From NCBI RefSeq assembly GCF_001277995.1, contig NZ_CP009220.1:1426001-1490000 (forward strand): a stretch of DNA of 64,000 nucleotides, read 5' to 3'. The notes beneath the pieces were generated by a model, which did not search any database, was not told where the DNA came from, and saw only the letters and a program-made list of their open reading frames with translations. Source of the DNA: Corynebacterium deserti GIMN1.010 (lineage in GTDB: Bacteria; Actinomycetota; Actinomycetes; Mycobacteriales; Mycobacteriaceae). Made by a program: the position numbers and the translations under genes. Below, piece by piece: positions 16,176 through 24,807 of this stretch (positions are counted from its first letter, which is position 1; each line of letters starts with the position of its first letter).

Positions 16176-18467
16176 GTGGCCGGTTTTGACTGGTTTTGGA
16201 AGGCGCTTGGAGGAAAATCGGGCCGAAACCAAAAACGTAGCTTGGCAATTGTTGATCAGGCGGAAGCTCATGCGGAAAGTCTCGATGGGCTTTCTGATGC
16301 GGAGCTCGCACAGAAAGCCAAGGATATGGCTGCGGGCGGAAAGATCGATAATGCAGCGGAGTTCTTGGCCATTTTGGGTGTGGCAGCGCAACGCACTTTG
16401 GGGATGAAGCCCTATCCTGTGCAATCGCAGGCTGTACTGCGCCTTATTGAAGGCGACGTTGTCCACATGGCGACTGGCGAAGGTAAGACCTTGGTGGGTG
16501 CGATGGCAGCCACTGGCTTAGGTCTGATGGGCAAGACGGTTCATTCCATTACCGTCAACGATTACTTGGCGGTGCGCGATGCAGAGTGGATGCGTCCGCT
16601 GGTGGCATTTTTCGGTCTGAGTGTAGCCAGCATTAATGAAAAAATGACCGCAACGGAGCGTCGACAAGCTTATAAAGCCGCAATTGTCTACGGTCCGGTC
16701 AATGAAATCGGCTTTGACGTGCTGCGAGACCAGCTTATTACCCGGCGCGCCGACGCCGTGCAGCACGGCGCCGACGTCGCCATTATTGACGAGGCCGATT
16801 CGGTGCTTGTCGACGAAGCCCTCGTGCCACTCGTCCTTGCTGGCAACCAACCAGGTCATGCGCCCCGCGGCAAAATTACCGACATCGTGCGTGGCCTGAA
16901 AGAAAACGAGGACTACACGATCGACGACGATCGCCGCAATGTCTTCCTCACAGAAAAAGGTTCCGCCAAACTCGAGCAACAACTCGGCATCAGCAGCCTC
17001 TACGACGACGAGCACGTGGGTTCCACACTCATCCAGGTAAACCTCGCGCTTCACGCGCAGGCACTTCTTATCCGCGACATTCACTACATCGTCCGCGAGG
17101 GCAAAGTGTTGCTTATCGACGCCTCCCGCGGCCGTGTTGCCGACCTTCAGCGCTGGCCCGACGGGCTGCAAGCAGCCGTCGAAGCCAAAGAAGGCCTCGC
17201 CGTTTCTGAAGGTGGCAAGATCTTGGACACCATCACCTTGCAAGCACTCGTTGGCCGTTACCCCATGGTCTGTGGCATGACCGGCACCGCTGTTGAGGCT
17301 ACCGACCAGCTGCGCACCTTCTATGACCTGCACGTATCAGTGATTGACCGCAATCACCCGCTGCAACGCTTTGATGAAGCTGACCGCATCTACGCCACCA
17401 TGGCCGAGAAAAACCGCGCGATCATCGACGAAATCGCTCTGCTCCACAGCACTGGTCAACCCGTTCTCGTGGGCACCCATGACGTCGCAGAGTCCGAGGA
17501 ACTTGCTGCAGCACTGCGTGAACTCGACATTGAAGTCAGCGTGCTCAACGCCAAAAACGACGCCGAAGAAGCACGCATTATCGCCGAAGCAGGCGACGTT
17601 GGGCGCGTCACCGTATCCACCCAAATGGCCGGTCGAGGCACCGATATTCGCCTCGGTGGCGCTGATGAGACCGATTACGACAAAGTAGTCGAACTCGGTG
17701 GCCTCGCAGTGATCGGAACCGCTCGTCACCGCTCTGAGCGACTTGATAACCAGCTCCGTGGCCGCGCAGGCCGCCAAGGCGACCCAGGACTAAGCCTTTT
17801 CTTTGTCTCCCTTGACGATGACGTGGTGGTCTCCGGTGGCTCAGGCGAAAACGTCACCGCACAACCCGATGCCACAGGTCTCATTGATTCCAATCGCATC
17901 CGGGAATGGGTAGCGCACTGCCAGCGCGTGACTGAAGGCCAGCTTTTGGAGATCCACTCACAAAGTTGGAAGTACAACAAACTGCTAGCCGATCAGCGCG
18001 TCATCATTGATGAGCGTCGCGACCGACTCCTAGACACCCCTTTGGCCTGGGAAGAGCTTTCGTCGCGGGCTCCCGAACGTGCGCAGGAACTTGCAGGATT
18101 GGACACTGAGGTCCTAGAGCAAGCTGCCCGCGACATCATGCTCTACCACCTCGACTACAACTGGTCCGAGCATTTGGCACTCATGGACGACGTCCGCGAG
18201 TCCATCCACCTTCGCGCCATCGCGCGTGAAACCCCACTGGATGAATACCACCGCATCGCCGTCCGAGAATTCAAAGATCTTGCGCAACGTGCCGTCGATG
18301 ACGCTGTCTCCACCTTCCGCGCAGTTACTATTGATCACGACGGGGCTCATTTGTCAGATGAGGGCCTGTCTCGCCCTTCTGCAACGTGGACCTACATGGT
18401 TTCCGACAACCCATTGGCGGGGACAGGCAACTCAGTGATCAGTGGAATTGGCAATATCTTTCGTTAA
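16176..18467 (+). CDS. secA2: SecA2, accessory preprotein translocase ATPase
   Basis: Motor of the accessory Sec export route of actinobacteria, acting with SecYEG on a subset of proteins. The start is taken as GTG 16176, 7 nt after GGAGG, giving 763 residues; an ATG two codons earlier would be too close to that site. The DEAD motor is complete: Walker A MATGEGKT at 98-105, DEAD-type Walker B IIDEADSVLVDEA, and the second helicase domain with TQMAGRGTDI and QLRGRAGRQGDPG. The C-terminal zinc-binding tail found in housekeeping SecA proteins is absent, as in SecA2. It is followed by the odhI cluster, as in mycobacteria. Confidence 0.95.
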   Translation: MAGFDWFWKALGGKSGRNQKRSLAIVDQAEAHAESLDGLSDAELAQKAKDMAAGGKIDNAAEFLAILGVAAQRTLGMKPYPVQSQAVLRLIEGDVVHMATGEGKTLVGAMAATGLGLMGKTVHSITVNDYLAVRDAEWMRPLVAFFGLSVASINEKMTATERRQAYKAAIVYGPVNEIGFDVLRDQLITRRADAVQHGADVAIIDEADSVLVDEALVPLVLAGNQPGHAPRGKITDIVRGLKENEDYTIDDDRRNVFLTEKGSAKLEQQLGISSLYDDEHVGSTLIQVNLALHAQALLIRDIHYIVREGKVLLIDASRGRVADLQRWPDGLQAAVEAKEGLAVSEGGKILDTITLQALVGRYPMVCGMTGTAVEATDQLRTFYDLHVSVIDRNHPLQRFDEADRIYATMAEKNRAIIDEIALLHSTGQPVLVGTHDVAESEELAAALRELDIEVSVLNAKNDAEEARIIAEAGDVGRVTVSTQMAGRGTDIRLGGADETDYDKVVELGGLAVIGTARHRSERLDNQLRGRAGRQGDPGLSLFFVSLDDDVVVSGGSGENVTAQPDATGLIDSNRIREWVAHCQRVTEGQLLEIHSQSWKYNKLLADQRVIIDERRDRLLDTPLAWEELSSRAPERAQELAGLDTEVLEQAARDIMLYHLDYNWSEHLALMDDVRESIHLRAIARETPLDEYHRIAVREFKDLAQRAVDDAVSTFRAVTIDHDGAHLSDEGLSRPSATWTYMVSDNPLAGTGNSVISGIGNIFR

Positions 18468-18560
18468 AGAGAGACCAATTATTAGCAGGTTGGACGATAT
18501 TTTCAGGTAATTACCAGTTTTTATAGAGGGCATCCCGCCACTCAACAACTGGACAAAGGC

Positions 18561-18566
18561 TATGAT
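18561..18566 (+). promoter_or_regulatory. -10 element upstream of odhI
   Basis: TATGAT about 39 nt before the ATG; a GGAGGAA ribosome-binding site lies 5 nt before the start codon, so odhI has a normal leader of about 33 nt. Confidence 0.45.
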
Positions 18567-18605
18567 GAAACACGTTAAGAACAATGTCGACACGGAGGAA
18601 GTTCA

Positions 18606-19037
18606 ATGAGCGACAACACCGGCACCCCGGAGCCACAGGTAGAGACCACCTCGGTATTCCGCGCTGATCTGCTGAAGGAAATGGAGTCGAGCACCGGCAC
18701 CGCTCCAGCATCCTCAGGCGCCGAGAACCTGCCTGCAGGTTCCGCACTTCTTGTAGTCAAGCGTGGCCCAAACGCTGGCGCTCGATTCCTTCTGGATCAG
18801 CCGACCACCACCGCAGGTCGCCACCCAGAAAGCGACATCTTCCTAGATGATGTCACCGTTTCCCGTCGCCACGCAGAGTTCCGCATTAATGACGGCGAGT
18901 TTGAGGTCGTTGACGTCGGATCCCTCAACGGCACCTACGTTAACCGCGAGCCACGCAACGCTCAGGCCTTGCAGACCGGCGATGAAATCCAGATCGGCAA
19001 GTTCCGCCTGGTCTTCCTCGCAGGCCCAGCAGAGTAA
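18606..19037 (+). CDS. odhI: OdhI, FHA-domain inhibitor of 2-oxoglutarate dehydrogenase (GarA homologue)
   Basis: In C. glutamicum, unphosphorylated OdhI binds the E1 subunit OdhA and inhibits the 2-oxoglutarate dehydrogenase complex, directing carbon to glutamate; phosphorylation by PknG-type serine/threonine kinases relieves this. The 143-residue protein carries the phosphorylation segment VETTSVF with T14 and T15. The FHA domain covers about 50-140 with the phosphothreonine-binding residues in GRHPESDIFLDD, SRRHA and SLNGTYVN. It is preceded by a good GGAGGAA site and followed by a terminator. This call is certain from the characteristic sequence. Confidence 0.98.
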   Translation: MSDNTGTPEPQVETTSVFRADLLKEMESSTGTAPASSGAENLPAGSALLVVKRGPNAGARFLLDQPTTTAGRHPESDIFLDDVTVSRRHAEFRINDGEFEVVDVGSLNGTYVNREPRNAQALQTGDEIQIGKFRLVFLAGPAE

Positions 19038-19061
19038 CCAACGGACCATCTACGTTTCTCT

Positions 19062-19103
19062 AAAAAGCGGTTGCAGGATATATAACAATCTTGCAACCGT
19101 TTT
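19062..19103 (+). terminator. Terminator after odhI
   Basis: Stem CGGTTGCA (19068-19075) with TGCAACCG (19092-19099), extended by A-T pairs at the base, and a TTTT run. The -10 of ftsR begins immediately after it. Confidence 0.8.
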
Positions 19104-19108
19104 ATGTA

Positions 19109-19114
19109 TAGAAT
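19109..19114 (+). promoter_or_regulatory. -10 element of ftsR
   Basis: TAGAAT preceded by TGT, a near-consensus extended -10. The predicted leader to the GTG at 19173 is about 50 nt. Confidence 0.45.
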
Positions 19115-19172
19115 GGTCACAACAAATTTGTCCCTGTCCGCCCCTTTAGTCACAGCAGGTATCAGCAGCATC

Positions 19173-19925
19173 GTGAGCGCACTCCGTAAAACAACCCCCG
19201 GTGGAAAATCCTCCACTAAGACTGTTCCAGTAAAGCAGTCAAAAACCATGTCTATTGGTGTGGTGCTCGAGCGACTTAATGCTGAATTCCCCGACGTAAC
19301 TGTCTCCAAGATTCGTTTCCTCGAATCAGAGGGGTTGATTACTCCAGAACGAACCGCCTCTGGCTACCGTCGGTTCACTGAATCTGATGTCGAACGCCTG
19401 CGCTACATTCTGGTGACCCAACGCGACAACTACCTGCCTCTCAAGGTTATCCGCGAGCAACTCGAAGCGATGGACAACGGTTATGTCACCGCTATCGTTG
19501 GCGGCTCCTCATCAGAGCCACTGGTTAGCCCTGAGAAATTCCAGGCGCCAGCGATGACGCGCCTCACAGACTCCGATGTTGCGGAGAAAGCTGGAGTGTC
19601 CGTCGACCTCATCGCAGACTTGGTCAAAGCGCGCCTGATTAAGCCAGACGCTGCTGGATTTTTTACCAACGATGACGTGGCAATCGCCAACACTGCTGCC
19701 AACCTGAAAACCCTCGGATTTGATCTACGCAGCTTAAAGTCATTGGGCAACGCCGCAACCCGCCAAGCTGACCTCATTTCCCAAGTGGCATCACCAATTG
19801 CCCAGGGAAAAAGCGATGTGGCACGCCAACAGGCTGAGGAAATGGCACAGCAAATGTGTTCCCTCGTCGTGTCCATGCACGCATCACTTGTTAAAAATGC
19901 AACCCGCGAACAGCTGGGATACTAA
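19173..19925 (+). CDS. ftsR: MerR-type regulator FtsR
   Basis: Transcription factor that in C. glutamicum activates ftsZ and is needed for normal growth and division; homologue of mycobacterial Rv1828. Starting from GTG 19173 the protein has 250 residues: a flexible basic tail (1-25), a MerR winged helix-turn-helix (about 27-95) with SKIRFLESEGLI and GYRRFTESDVERLRYI, and a second helix-turn-helix-like region (about 135-175, DSDVAEKAGVSVDLIADLVKA), which is the family hallmark instead of a ligand domain. The frame is open back to 19104, but the sequence before GTG overlaps the promoter. It lies 9 bp ahead of the DUF151 gene. Confidence 0.92.
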   Translation: MSALRKTTPGGKSSTKTVPVKQSKTMSIGVVLERLNAEFPDVTVSKIRFLESEGLITPERTASGYRRFTESDVERLRYILVTQRDNYLPLKVIREQLEAMDNGYVTAIVGGSSSEPLVSPEKFQAPAMTRLTDSDVAEKAGVSVDLIADLVKARLIKPDAAGFFTNDDVAIANTAANLKTLGFDLRSLKSLGNAATRQADLISQVASPIAQGKSDVARQQAEEMAQQMCSLVVSMHASLVKNATREQLGY

Positions 19926-19934
19926 CGATAAAAA

Positions 19935-20549
19935 ATGAGTTTTGTTGAACTTGAATTCCATGGCGTACACACCATGGAGCCTGATGAATTTACCTGCGCA
20001 CTGTTTCGGTGGGAAGAAGGAAACAAATTCCTCCCCATCTGGATCGACAGCGATGACGCCATCAAAATTCAGGAATACCTCTCAGGGTTTAGCCCTCGGC
20101 GCCCAACCTCGCACGAACTTCTCGCCGAAGCGTTTCAGCGCCTAACCCCATGGGTCAGTTCATTGCGGATCGTCTCACACTTTGAAGGCGTGTACATGGC
20201 ATCGATCTCCACCTCAGAGGGTGAGGAGTTTGATGCTCGCCCCAGCGATGTCATTATGCTGTCTTTGCTGTTGGAAGTCCCCATCACCGCAGATGAAGAG
20301 ATCCTGCAGCAGACAGCTATTTTCATCAATGATCTCGATGCCGAAGCCTACTTTGGTGTGGTGATTGATCACACCGTCGAAACTGATGAGACGGGCACGG
20401 AATCAGCCTCCGGCGATGCACAAGCCGATGCTGATTTCCAGCAACTGATGCAAAGCCTCGGCGTTTTTGAAGATGACCTCTTCAACCCGGGCGATTCCCT
20501 TGAGGAGCCGGACGAGGACGGCGGAGCTTCAGGGCCAACCAGCAACTAA
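19935..20549 (+). CDS. Bifunctional nuclease family protein (DUF151)
   Basis: Member of the BFN/DUF151 family, related to a plant bifunctional nuclease and to mycobacterial Rv1829; the bacterial role is not established. The 204-residue protein has the DUF151 core in residues 1-135 with LPIWIDSDDAIKIQEYL, the RPTSHELL segment and the conserved SRPSD-like motif, here DARPSDVIMLSLLLEVPI. The last 60 residues are an acidic, low-complexity tail. It sits between two MerR genes, an arrangement conserved in mycobacteria, and is followed by a terminator. Confidence 0.88.
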   Translation: MSFVELEFHGVHTMEPDEFTCALFRWEEGNKFLPIWIDSDDAIKIQEYLSGFSPRRPTSHELLAEAFQRLTPWVSSLRIVSHFEGVYMASISTSEGEEFDARPSDVIMLSLLLEVPITADEEILQQTAIFINDLDAEAYFGVVIDHTVETDETGTESASGDAQADADFQQLMQSLGVFEDDLFNPGDSLEEPDEDGGASGPTSN

Positions 20550-20570
20550 TGTTACGAATGTGACGAACAT

Positions 20571-20606
20571 CACCCTCTATGCATGTCTTTGTGGAGGGTG
20601 GTTTTT
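20571..20606 (+). terminator. Terminator after the DUF151 gene
   Basis: CACCCTC (20571-20577) pairs with GAGGGTG (20594-20600), followed by GTTTTT. Confidence 0.75.
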
Positions 20607-20632
20607 GGCGTGTCGCAAGATAAACACTTGAC

Positions 20633-20655
20633 TCTGGTCTAGGGTAGGGACCAGA
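20633..20655. promoter_or_regulatory. Inverted repeat in the MerR-gene promoter region
   Basis: TCTGGTC, 9 nt, GACCAGA: perfect 7-bp arms beginning at the last base of TTGACT (20628-20633). A regulator site in the promoter of a MerR gene suggests autoregulation by the protein at 20742 or by FtsR. The exact -10 is unclear. Confidence 0.5.
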
Positions 20656-20741
20656 CTTATAGCAAGTTGCACGCTTAGAATTAACAACGGTGTAGTTTTG
20701 AATAAAATCACCCACAAGTTGCTGAAGTATCGGAGACATCA

Positions 20742-21317
20742 GTGTACGAAGATAATGAATACCAGGGAGAAATCTTCAACGGTATCCCAGTCCAGGAATC
20801 CCTCTTTGAGGTTGGCCCCGACGAGCAGGTAGGCTACCGCGTCCCAACTGCATGCCAGGTCGCAGGCATTACTTACCGCCAGCTTGATTACTGGGCTCGG
20901 ACCAAGCTCGTTGTTCCGTCCATTCGAGGCGCACGTGGATCGGGCTCGCAGCGCCTGTATTCCTTCAAGGACATTTTGGTGTTGAAGATCGTAAAGCGCC
21001 TGTTGGATACTGGTATTTCACTGCAGAACATTCGGTTAGCTGTGGATAAACTTCGTGATCTAGGTACCAACGACCTCGCCACGATCACCCTCGTCTCTGA
21101 CGGCACCACCGTGTATGAGTGCCGCTCCAATGAGGAAGTTATAGATCTTCTCGGTGGTGGACAGGGCGTGTTCGGCATTGCAGTGCCTGGCATCATGAAG
21201 GAACTGACCGGAGACATCTCCTCCTTCCCATCTGAGCGCATTGATGAGCACTACCAGGCCGAGGCCATCAACTTCCAGGATGAGCTGGCTGCGCGCAGGA
21301 ACCGTCGTACCTCTTAA
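20742..21317 (+). CDS. MerR family transcriptional regulator (Rv1830 homologue)
   Basis: A DNA-binding regulator of 191 residues. The MerR winged helix-turn-helix occupies about residues 30-100 (GYRVPTACQVAGITYRQLDY, then GSGSQRLYSFKDILVLKIVK and the second helical LLDTGISLQNIRLAVDKLR). The C-terminal part (110-191) is not a known ligand domain and contains a glycine-rich GGGQGVFGIAVPG segment. It completes the odhI-ftsR-DUF151-merR block. The GTG start follows CGGAGA at a good distance. An inverted repeat about 90 bp upstream suggests autoregulation; targets are not known from the sequence. Confidence 0.88.
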   Translation: MYEDNEYQGEIFNGIPVQESLFEVGPDEQVGYRVPTACQVAGITYRQLDYWARTKLVVPSIRGARGSGSQRLYSFKDILVLKIVKRLLDTGISLQNIRLAVDKLRDLGTNDLATITLVSDGTTVYECRSNEEVIDLLGGGQGVFGIAVPGIMKELTGDISSFPSERIDEHYQAEAINFQDELAARRNRRTS

Positions 21318-21332
21318 TCTTTCCCCGTATAC

Positions 21333-21380
21333 AGCAAAATCCCCTCTACGCATCTCCGAGCGTAGAGGGGATTTTGCTGA
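21333..21380. terminator. Bidirectional terminator
   Basis: A perfect 20-bp stem (21333-21352 with 21361-21380) with an 8-nt loop, A-rich on the 5' side and T-rich on the 3' side, between the convergent MerR and VWA genes. Confidence 0.92.
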
Positions 21381-21389
21381 TGTTGGGTG

Positions 21390-22850
21390 TCAGAGCGCAA
21401 ACGCAGCACGGAGGGCAGCGTCCAACTGTTCCGTAGTAGTTGCCTGAGCAAAGCTGCCACCGTGGCTGGTTGCAAAGTCACTGAGAACCGTGTCTACGGG
21501 ATCGTGCCCGACATGGACGACCTGGAGGCTCAAGTTGTCAGCAAACGCTGCGCCAAGATCGTTGAGGAAAGCCTCGTCGCTGTATTCACCTGCGGAACCA
21601 CTGGTAACAATGACAACCTTCATGGGTTGTCCTTCTGGTGATCCTTCCCTGGCAATCTGGGTTGCGGCCACCACAGCGGCGCGGGTGAGCGGGACACCGC
21701 CGGTGCCAAGGCGAACGACGGCTCCAGCAGCATTTTCACCTCCAGAGGTATCTGGGAAGGACACGTTGGCACGCCAACCTCGGGTGACACCGGGGTTAAG
21801 TGGTGAGGAGTAGTTGTTGAGGGCTACTTGGTTGCCTTGGGAGCCGGTCTCGCGGGCTAAATCGCTGAGAATCCGTGAGACAACGGTGTGGTAAGACTCT
21901 TGAGTACCATCGACGACGCGGTCCATGTTGGATGAGGTGTCGAGGTTGATGATGGTATCTGATGGAGCAGACACTTGAGGTGCCTCAGGTGCTTGAGTTT
22001 CTTCCGTTTCGGTTGATTGTGCATCTGTCAGGACTTGTTCAAGTGCTTCTTCATCAGCAGCACCTGGGTCGAAGTCAAAGGCACCGAAATCTGCACCAGC
22101 GCGAGCTTGATCTTCGCTGATGTCGCTACCTGCGATGGCGGAAATTGCCCACACAGGAACTGACACGCCATCGAGTGCTTCAAAGGTGTAACCCTCAGGA
22201 AGTTCAGCACCCTCAGTGGTGGCAAATGCTTCAGCATCTGAAGCTCCTGTGGCAGTGACAGCGGCATGGCGAGACAGCGCCTGGGCTGCTGCGGTTTCAT
22301 CATCAGCCAAAGCCAATGCGACAGCAGCGGCCACACCAGAGTTGGTAGCTACCGGAAGAGCAACGTTGTCCAAAGTGACAGACGCCGGGTCGGTGCCCTC
22401 GGCGACGGCGATGCCTGCTTGTGCAGAGCCTACTTGAGGCCAAGAGGCCTCAGAGCTGCTGGCTACTGCGCCGGTTTCAGCCAGGGCGCTGGCTGCATCG
22501 GAACGGGAGCCGGCAAAAACATAGGTCGCGGCTGGCTGATCAGAACCTACATACTCTGCGGTCACGCAGTAATCGCGGGTGACTGGGGAGGAGGCGTTGA
22601 AGGATTCGATAAGTGATGCCGCCGCAGTGGAATCTCCACCGACGGGGAGAGTGAGGTCACCAGCAATGCACTCGGCACTGTCACTGGACTCTGCGGCTGA
22701 GGAATCGTTTGAGGGGGTGCGGTTGAGCGCCCACACGAGAATTGCCACAATGATGGCGATGAGAGCAATCACGGTGATCGTCAAAGATTTGGACAATCTC
22801 AGATTAGAGTTCCCACTTGAATGTCGTGCCACGTTTCTCCCTCGCGTCAA
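21390..22850 (-). CDS. Membrane-anchored von Willebrand factor A-like protein
   Basis: A 486-residue protein with one N-terminal membrane segment (about 20-42) after a short basic stretch, so the remainder is expected outside the membrane. Residues about 60-250 resemble a periplasmic-binding-like domain (YVFAGSRSDAASALAETGAV). Residues about 300-480 form a von Willebrand A fold. The metal site is altered: the DxSxS motif reads DTSSN and the usual TDG is VTSGS, while the threonine of GVPLTRAAV remains, so metal-dependent adhesion is doubtful. Function unknown; this layout is common in actinobacterial cell-envelope proteins. Transcribed after or near the glycosylase-like gene, 14 bp upstream. 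Confidence 0.75.
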   Translation of the reverse strand: MTRGRNVARHSSGNSNLRLSKSLTITVIALIAIIVAILVWALNRTPSNDSSAAESSDSAECIAGDLTLPVGGDSTAAASLIESFNASSPVTRDYCVTAEYVGSDQPAATYVFAGSRSDAASALAETGAVASSSEASWPQVGSAQAGIAVAEGTDPASVTLDNVALPVATNSGVAAAVALALADDETAAAQALSRHAAVTATGASDAEAFATTEGAELPEGYTFEALDGVSVPVWAISAIAGSDISEDQARAGADFGAFDFDPGAADEEALEQVLTDAQSTETEETQAPEAPQVSAPSDTIINLDTSSNMDRVVDGTQESYHTVVSRILSDLARETGSQGNQVALNNYSSPLNPGVTRGWRANVSFPDTSGGENAAGAVVRLGTGGVPLTRAAVVAATQIAREGSPEGQPMKVVIVTSGSAGEYSDEAFLNDLGAAFADNLSLQVVHVGHDPVDTVLSDFATSHGGSFAQATTTEQLDAALRAAFAL

Positions 22851-22864
22851 ACTTGTTGAGTGAT

Positions 22865-23731
22865 CTAAACCTCGAGTTTAGCGTTTAAGGCTTGCTCGGT
22901 AATCAGGACAAGCCGTTGCCTGATGGGTTTCGCTCGTTCGGACAGTTCTCGTTGCCGGGTGACGTATTCAGCTTTGCCCTCGGGCGTTTCAATGCATACT
23001 GCGCCGAAGCCGTATCCACGCACATCATATGGGGAGGCCTCCATGTCGAGGATGCGGGTGTCGCGGGCAAGTTCAAAGGCGTCAAGAAACAGTTCGCCAG
23101 GAACCAGTGGACCAAGTTTGGCGCACCATTTATACAGATCCATTGTGGCGTGCAGGCAACCACATTGATCGTTTTTGGGTTGGTCTTCGCGGGTAAGCAC
23201 AGTGAGATTTAGCGGGATGGCAGGCTCCGTAAAGAAGCGATATGCATCAAAATGAGTGCATTTAATGTTGTGGCTTTCCACGACAGCGTCGGTGTCTTCG
23301 GGGCTCAGTCGCAAGGGGAGATCGTGGCGCAACGTGGTGGATTTGTACACCATTGCCCATTCGTGCAGGCCAAAGCAGTCAAATTGAGCATGGTTGGACT
23401 GGGTTTTAGATAGGAGCTCGTGAATGTAGGCGACGGCATTGCCACGACGGGACATGAAGGATGCGAGGTTGACACCAACGGAGGCGTCGTAAAGCTCATA
23501 ATCACGCATGGAAAGGTAAGACGTGGCACCCTGCATGCGCACGCCGAGCCCTGGGTGCCAAATTTTTAGGTGCGCGGGGCGCACGGGGTAGTACTCAAAG
23601 AGGAAGTCGTAGACCGGGTGCTTGATATGGGCTTGTCGACGCGCCAAGTGGTCTTTAGTAAAGGAAATAGCCCGCGCTTCGTGGGCGCGGGCTTTCTCCA
23701 TCCATTCCTGCTCTGAAAGAACTGCAATCAC
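22865..23731 (-). CDS. Conserved actinobacterial protein, often labelled 3-methyladenine DNA glycosylase
   Basis: A protein of 288 residues from the preferred GTG (301 if an upstream TTG at 23770, which overlaps the preceding gene, is used). Conserved-looking segments are YDFLFEYYPVRPAHLKIWHPG, the middle FGLHEWAMVYK and HFDAYRFF, and a CGCLHATMDLYKWC cluster. I recall homologues being labelled 3-methyladenine DNA glycosylase, but I see no helix-hairpin-helix and no clear glycosylase motif, so the label is weak. The histidine- and cysteine-rich positions could bind a metal. It begins 12 nt after the CBS-domain gene and is probably in its operon. Confidence 0.6.
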   Translation of the reverse strand: MIAVLSEQEWMEKARAHEARAISFTKDHLARRQAHIKHPVYDFLFEYYPVRPAHLKIWHPGLGVRMQGATSYLSMRDYELYDASVGVNLASFMSRRGNAVAYIHELLSKTQSNHAQFDCFGLHEWAMVYKSTTLRHDLPLRLSPEDTDAVVESHNIKCTHFDAYRFFTEPAIPLNLTVLTREDQPKNDQCGCLHATMDLYKWCAKLGPLVPGELFLDAFELARDTRILDMEASPYDVRGYGFGAVCIETPEGKAEYVTRQRELSERAKPIRQRLVLITEQALNAKLEV

Positions 23732-23742
23732 AGTATCTATTT

Positions 23743-24807
23743 TTAGTCGGCGGAGCTTTCGTGAGTCCAATCGTTAACTGTGCCGACGTACTCTTCGATG
23801 AGGTCTTCCAAGGTGATAACGCCAAGCAAGACACCACGCTGGCGAACCTGAGCCATGTGGGCGGAACGTCGGTGCATGAAGTCGAGGACATCATCCATCA
23901 GTCCGTCGGCATCCACGTTGATCAATGGGCGTAGCGCGGAACGTGGAATGGTTTCTTGGGGATCCATCGTGGGGTCTGCCAGGCGAGGCAAAATATCCTT
24001 GATGTGGATGTAACCCAGGTAGGATCCGTCGCGGCCGGTGACGGGGAAGCGGGAGAAACCAGTTTCCCGCACTGCTTCTTCCAGTTCCAAAAGAGTGGGG
24101 CCGGATTTGCCGAAGGCGAGGGAACGCACGTCTTCATCCTTGATCACGAGTTCCTTGATGGAGCGGTGCTCAGAACGAAGGGCTTTGGACAGACGGGCGT
24201 GTTCCTCGGCGTCGAGAAGCCCCTCTGAGCGAGACTCAGAGATCATCGACGCCAACTGCTCGGGGTCTACGGTGGAATCTAGTTCGTCTTTTTGTTCAAT
24301 GCCGAAGGCGCGCAGGGTGATGCGAGCGATCCAGTTCATGAACTCGATCAGTGGGCGGGTGATCTTGACGAAGAGAATCAAAATCGGTGCAAGCCACATG
24401 CCCAGGGTTTCCGGACCTGCGATGGCGATGTTCTTTGGCACCATTTCACCAAACAGAATGTGCAGCCACGTGATGATACCCAAGGCGATGACAAACGAGA
24501 TGGGGTGAATGAGGTCTTCAGGCACGCCCCATGATTGGAATGGTTCCTCAATGAAGTGCGCAATGGCTGGTTCTGCGACTTTACCAAGTAGCAGCGAACA
24601 GACGGTGATGCCGAACTGGGCGCCCGCCAACATGATGGAAAGGTGCTCGGTGGCATAAAGGACATTTTCGGCACGTTTTTTGCCCTGGGAAACCAGGGAA
24701 TCCAAGCGGTCGCGGCGCGAGGAAATTAGTGCGAACTCTGAGGCGACGAAGAAGGCATTTGCTGCCAGCAGCACGAGAATTAAGAGGATGGTTGCCCAAA
24801 TACTCAC
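23743..24807 (-). CDS. CNNM/DUF21 membrane protein with CBS pair
   Basis: Member of the CNNM/CorC (hemolysin C) family linked to divalent cation, chiefly magnesium, handling. The 354-residue protein has a DUF21 transmembrane domain with three or four helices (1-180), including ITWLHILFGEMVPKNIAI, and two CBS domains (about 205-345) that bind adenine nucleotides. The C-terminal CorC_HlyC domain present in its neighbour is absent. Its ATG overlaps the stop of that paralogue by 4 bp, so the two are co-translated and may act as a heteromer. Confidence 0.88.
   Translation of the reverse strand: MSIWATILLILVLLAANAFFVASEFALISSRRDRLDSLVSQGKKRAENVLYATEHLSIMLAGAQFGITVCSLLLGKVAEPAIAHFIEEPFQSWGVPEDLIHPISFVIALGIITWLHILFGEMVPKNIAIAGPETLGMWLAPILILFVKITRPLIEFMNWIARITLRAFGIEQKDELDSTVDPEQLASMISESRSEGLLDAEEHARLSKALRSEHRSIKELVIKDEDVRSLAFGKSGPTLLELEEAVRETGFSRFPVTGRDGSYLGYIHIKDILPRLADPTMDPQETIPRSALRPLINVDADGLMDDVLDFMHRRSAHMAQVRQRGVLLGVITLEDLIEEYVGTVNDWTHESSAD

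Noticed and set aside
16518..17333. 271-codon ORF antisense to secA2
   Set aside because: Lies wholly within a well-supported gene and has no motif.
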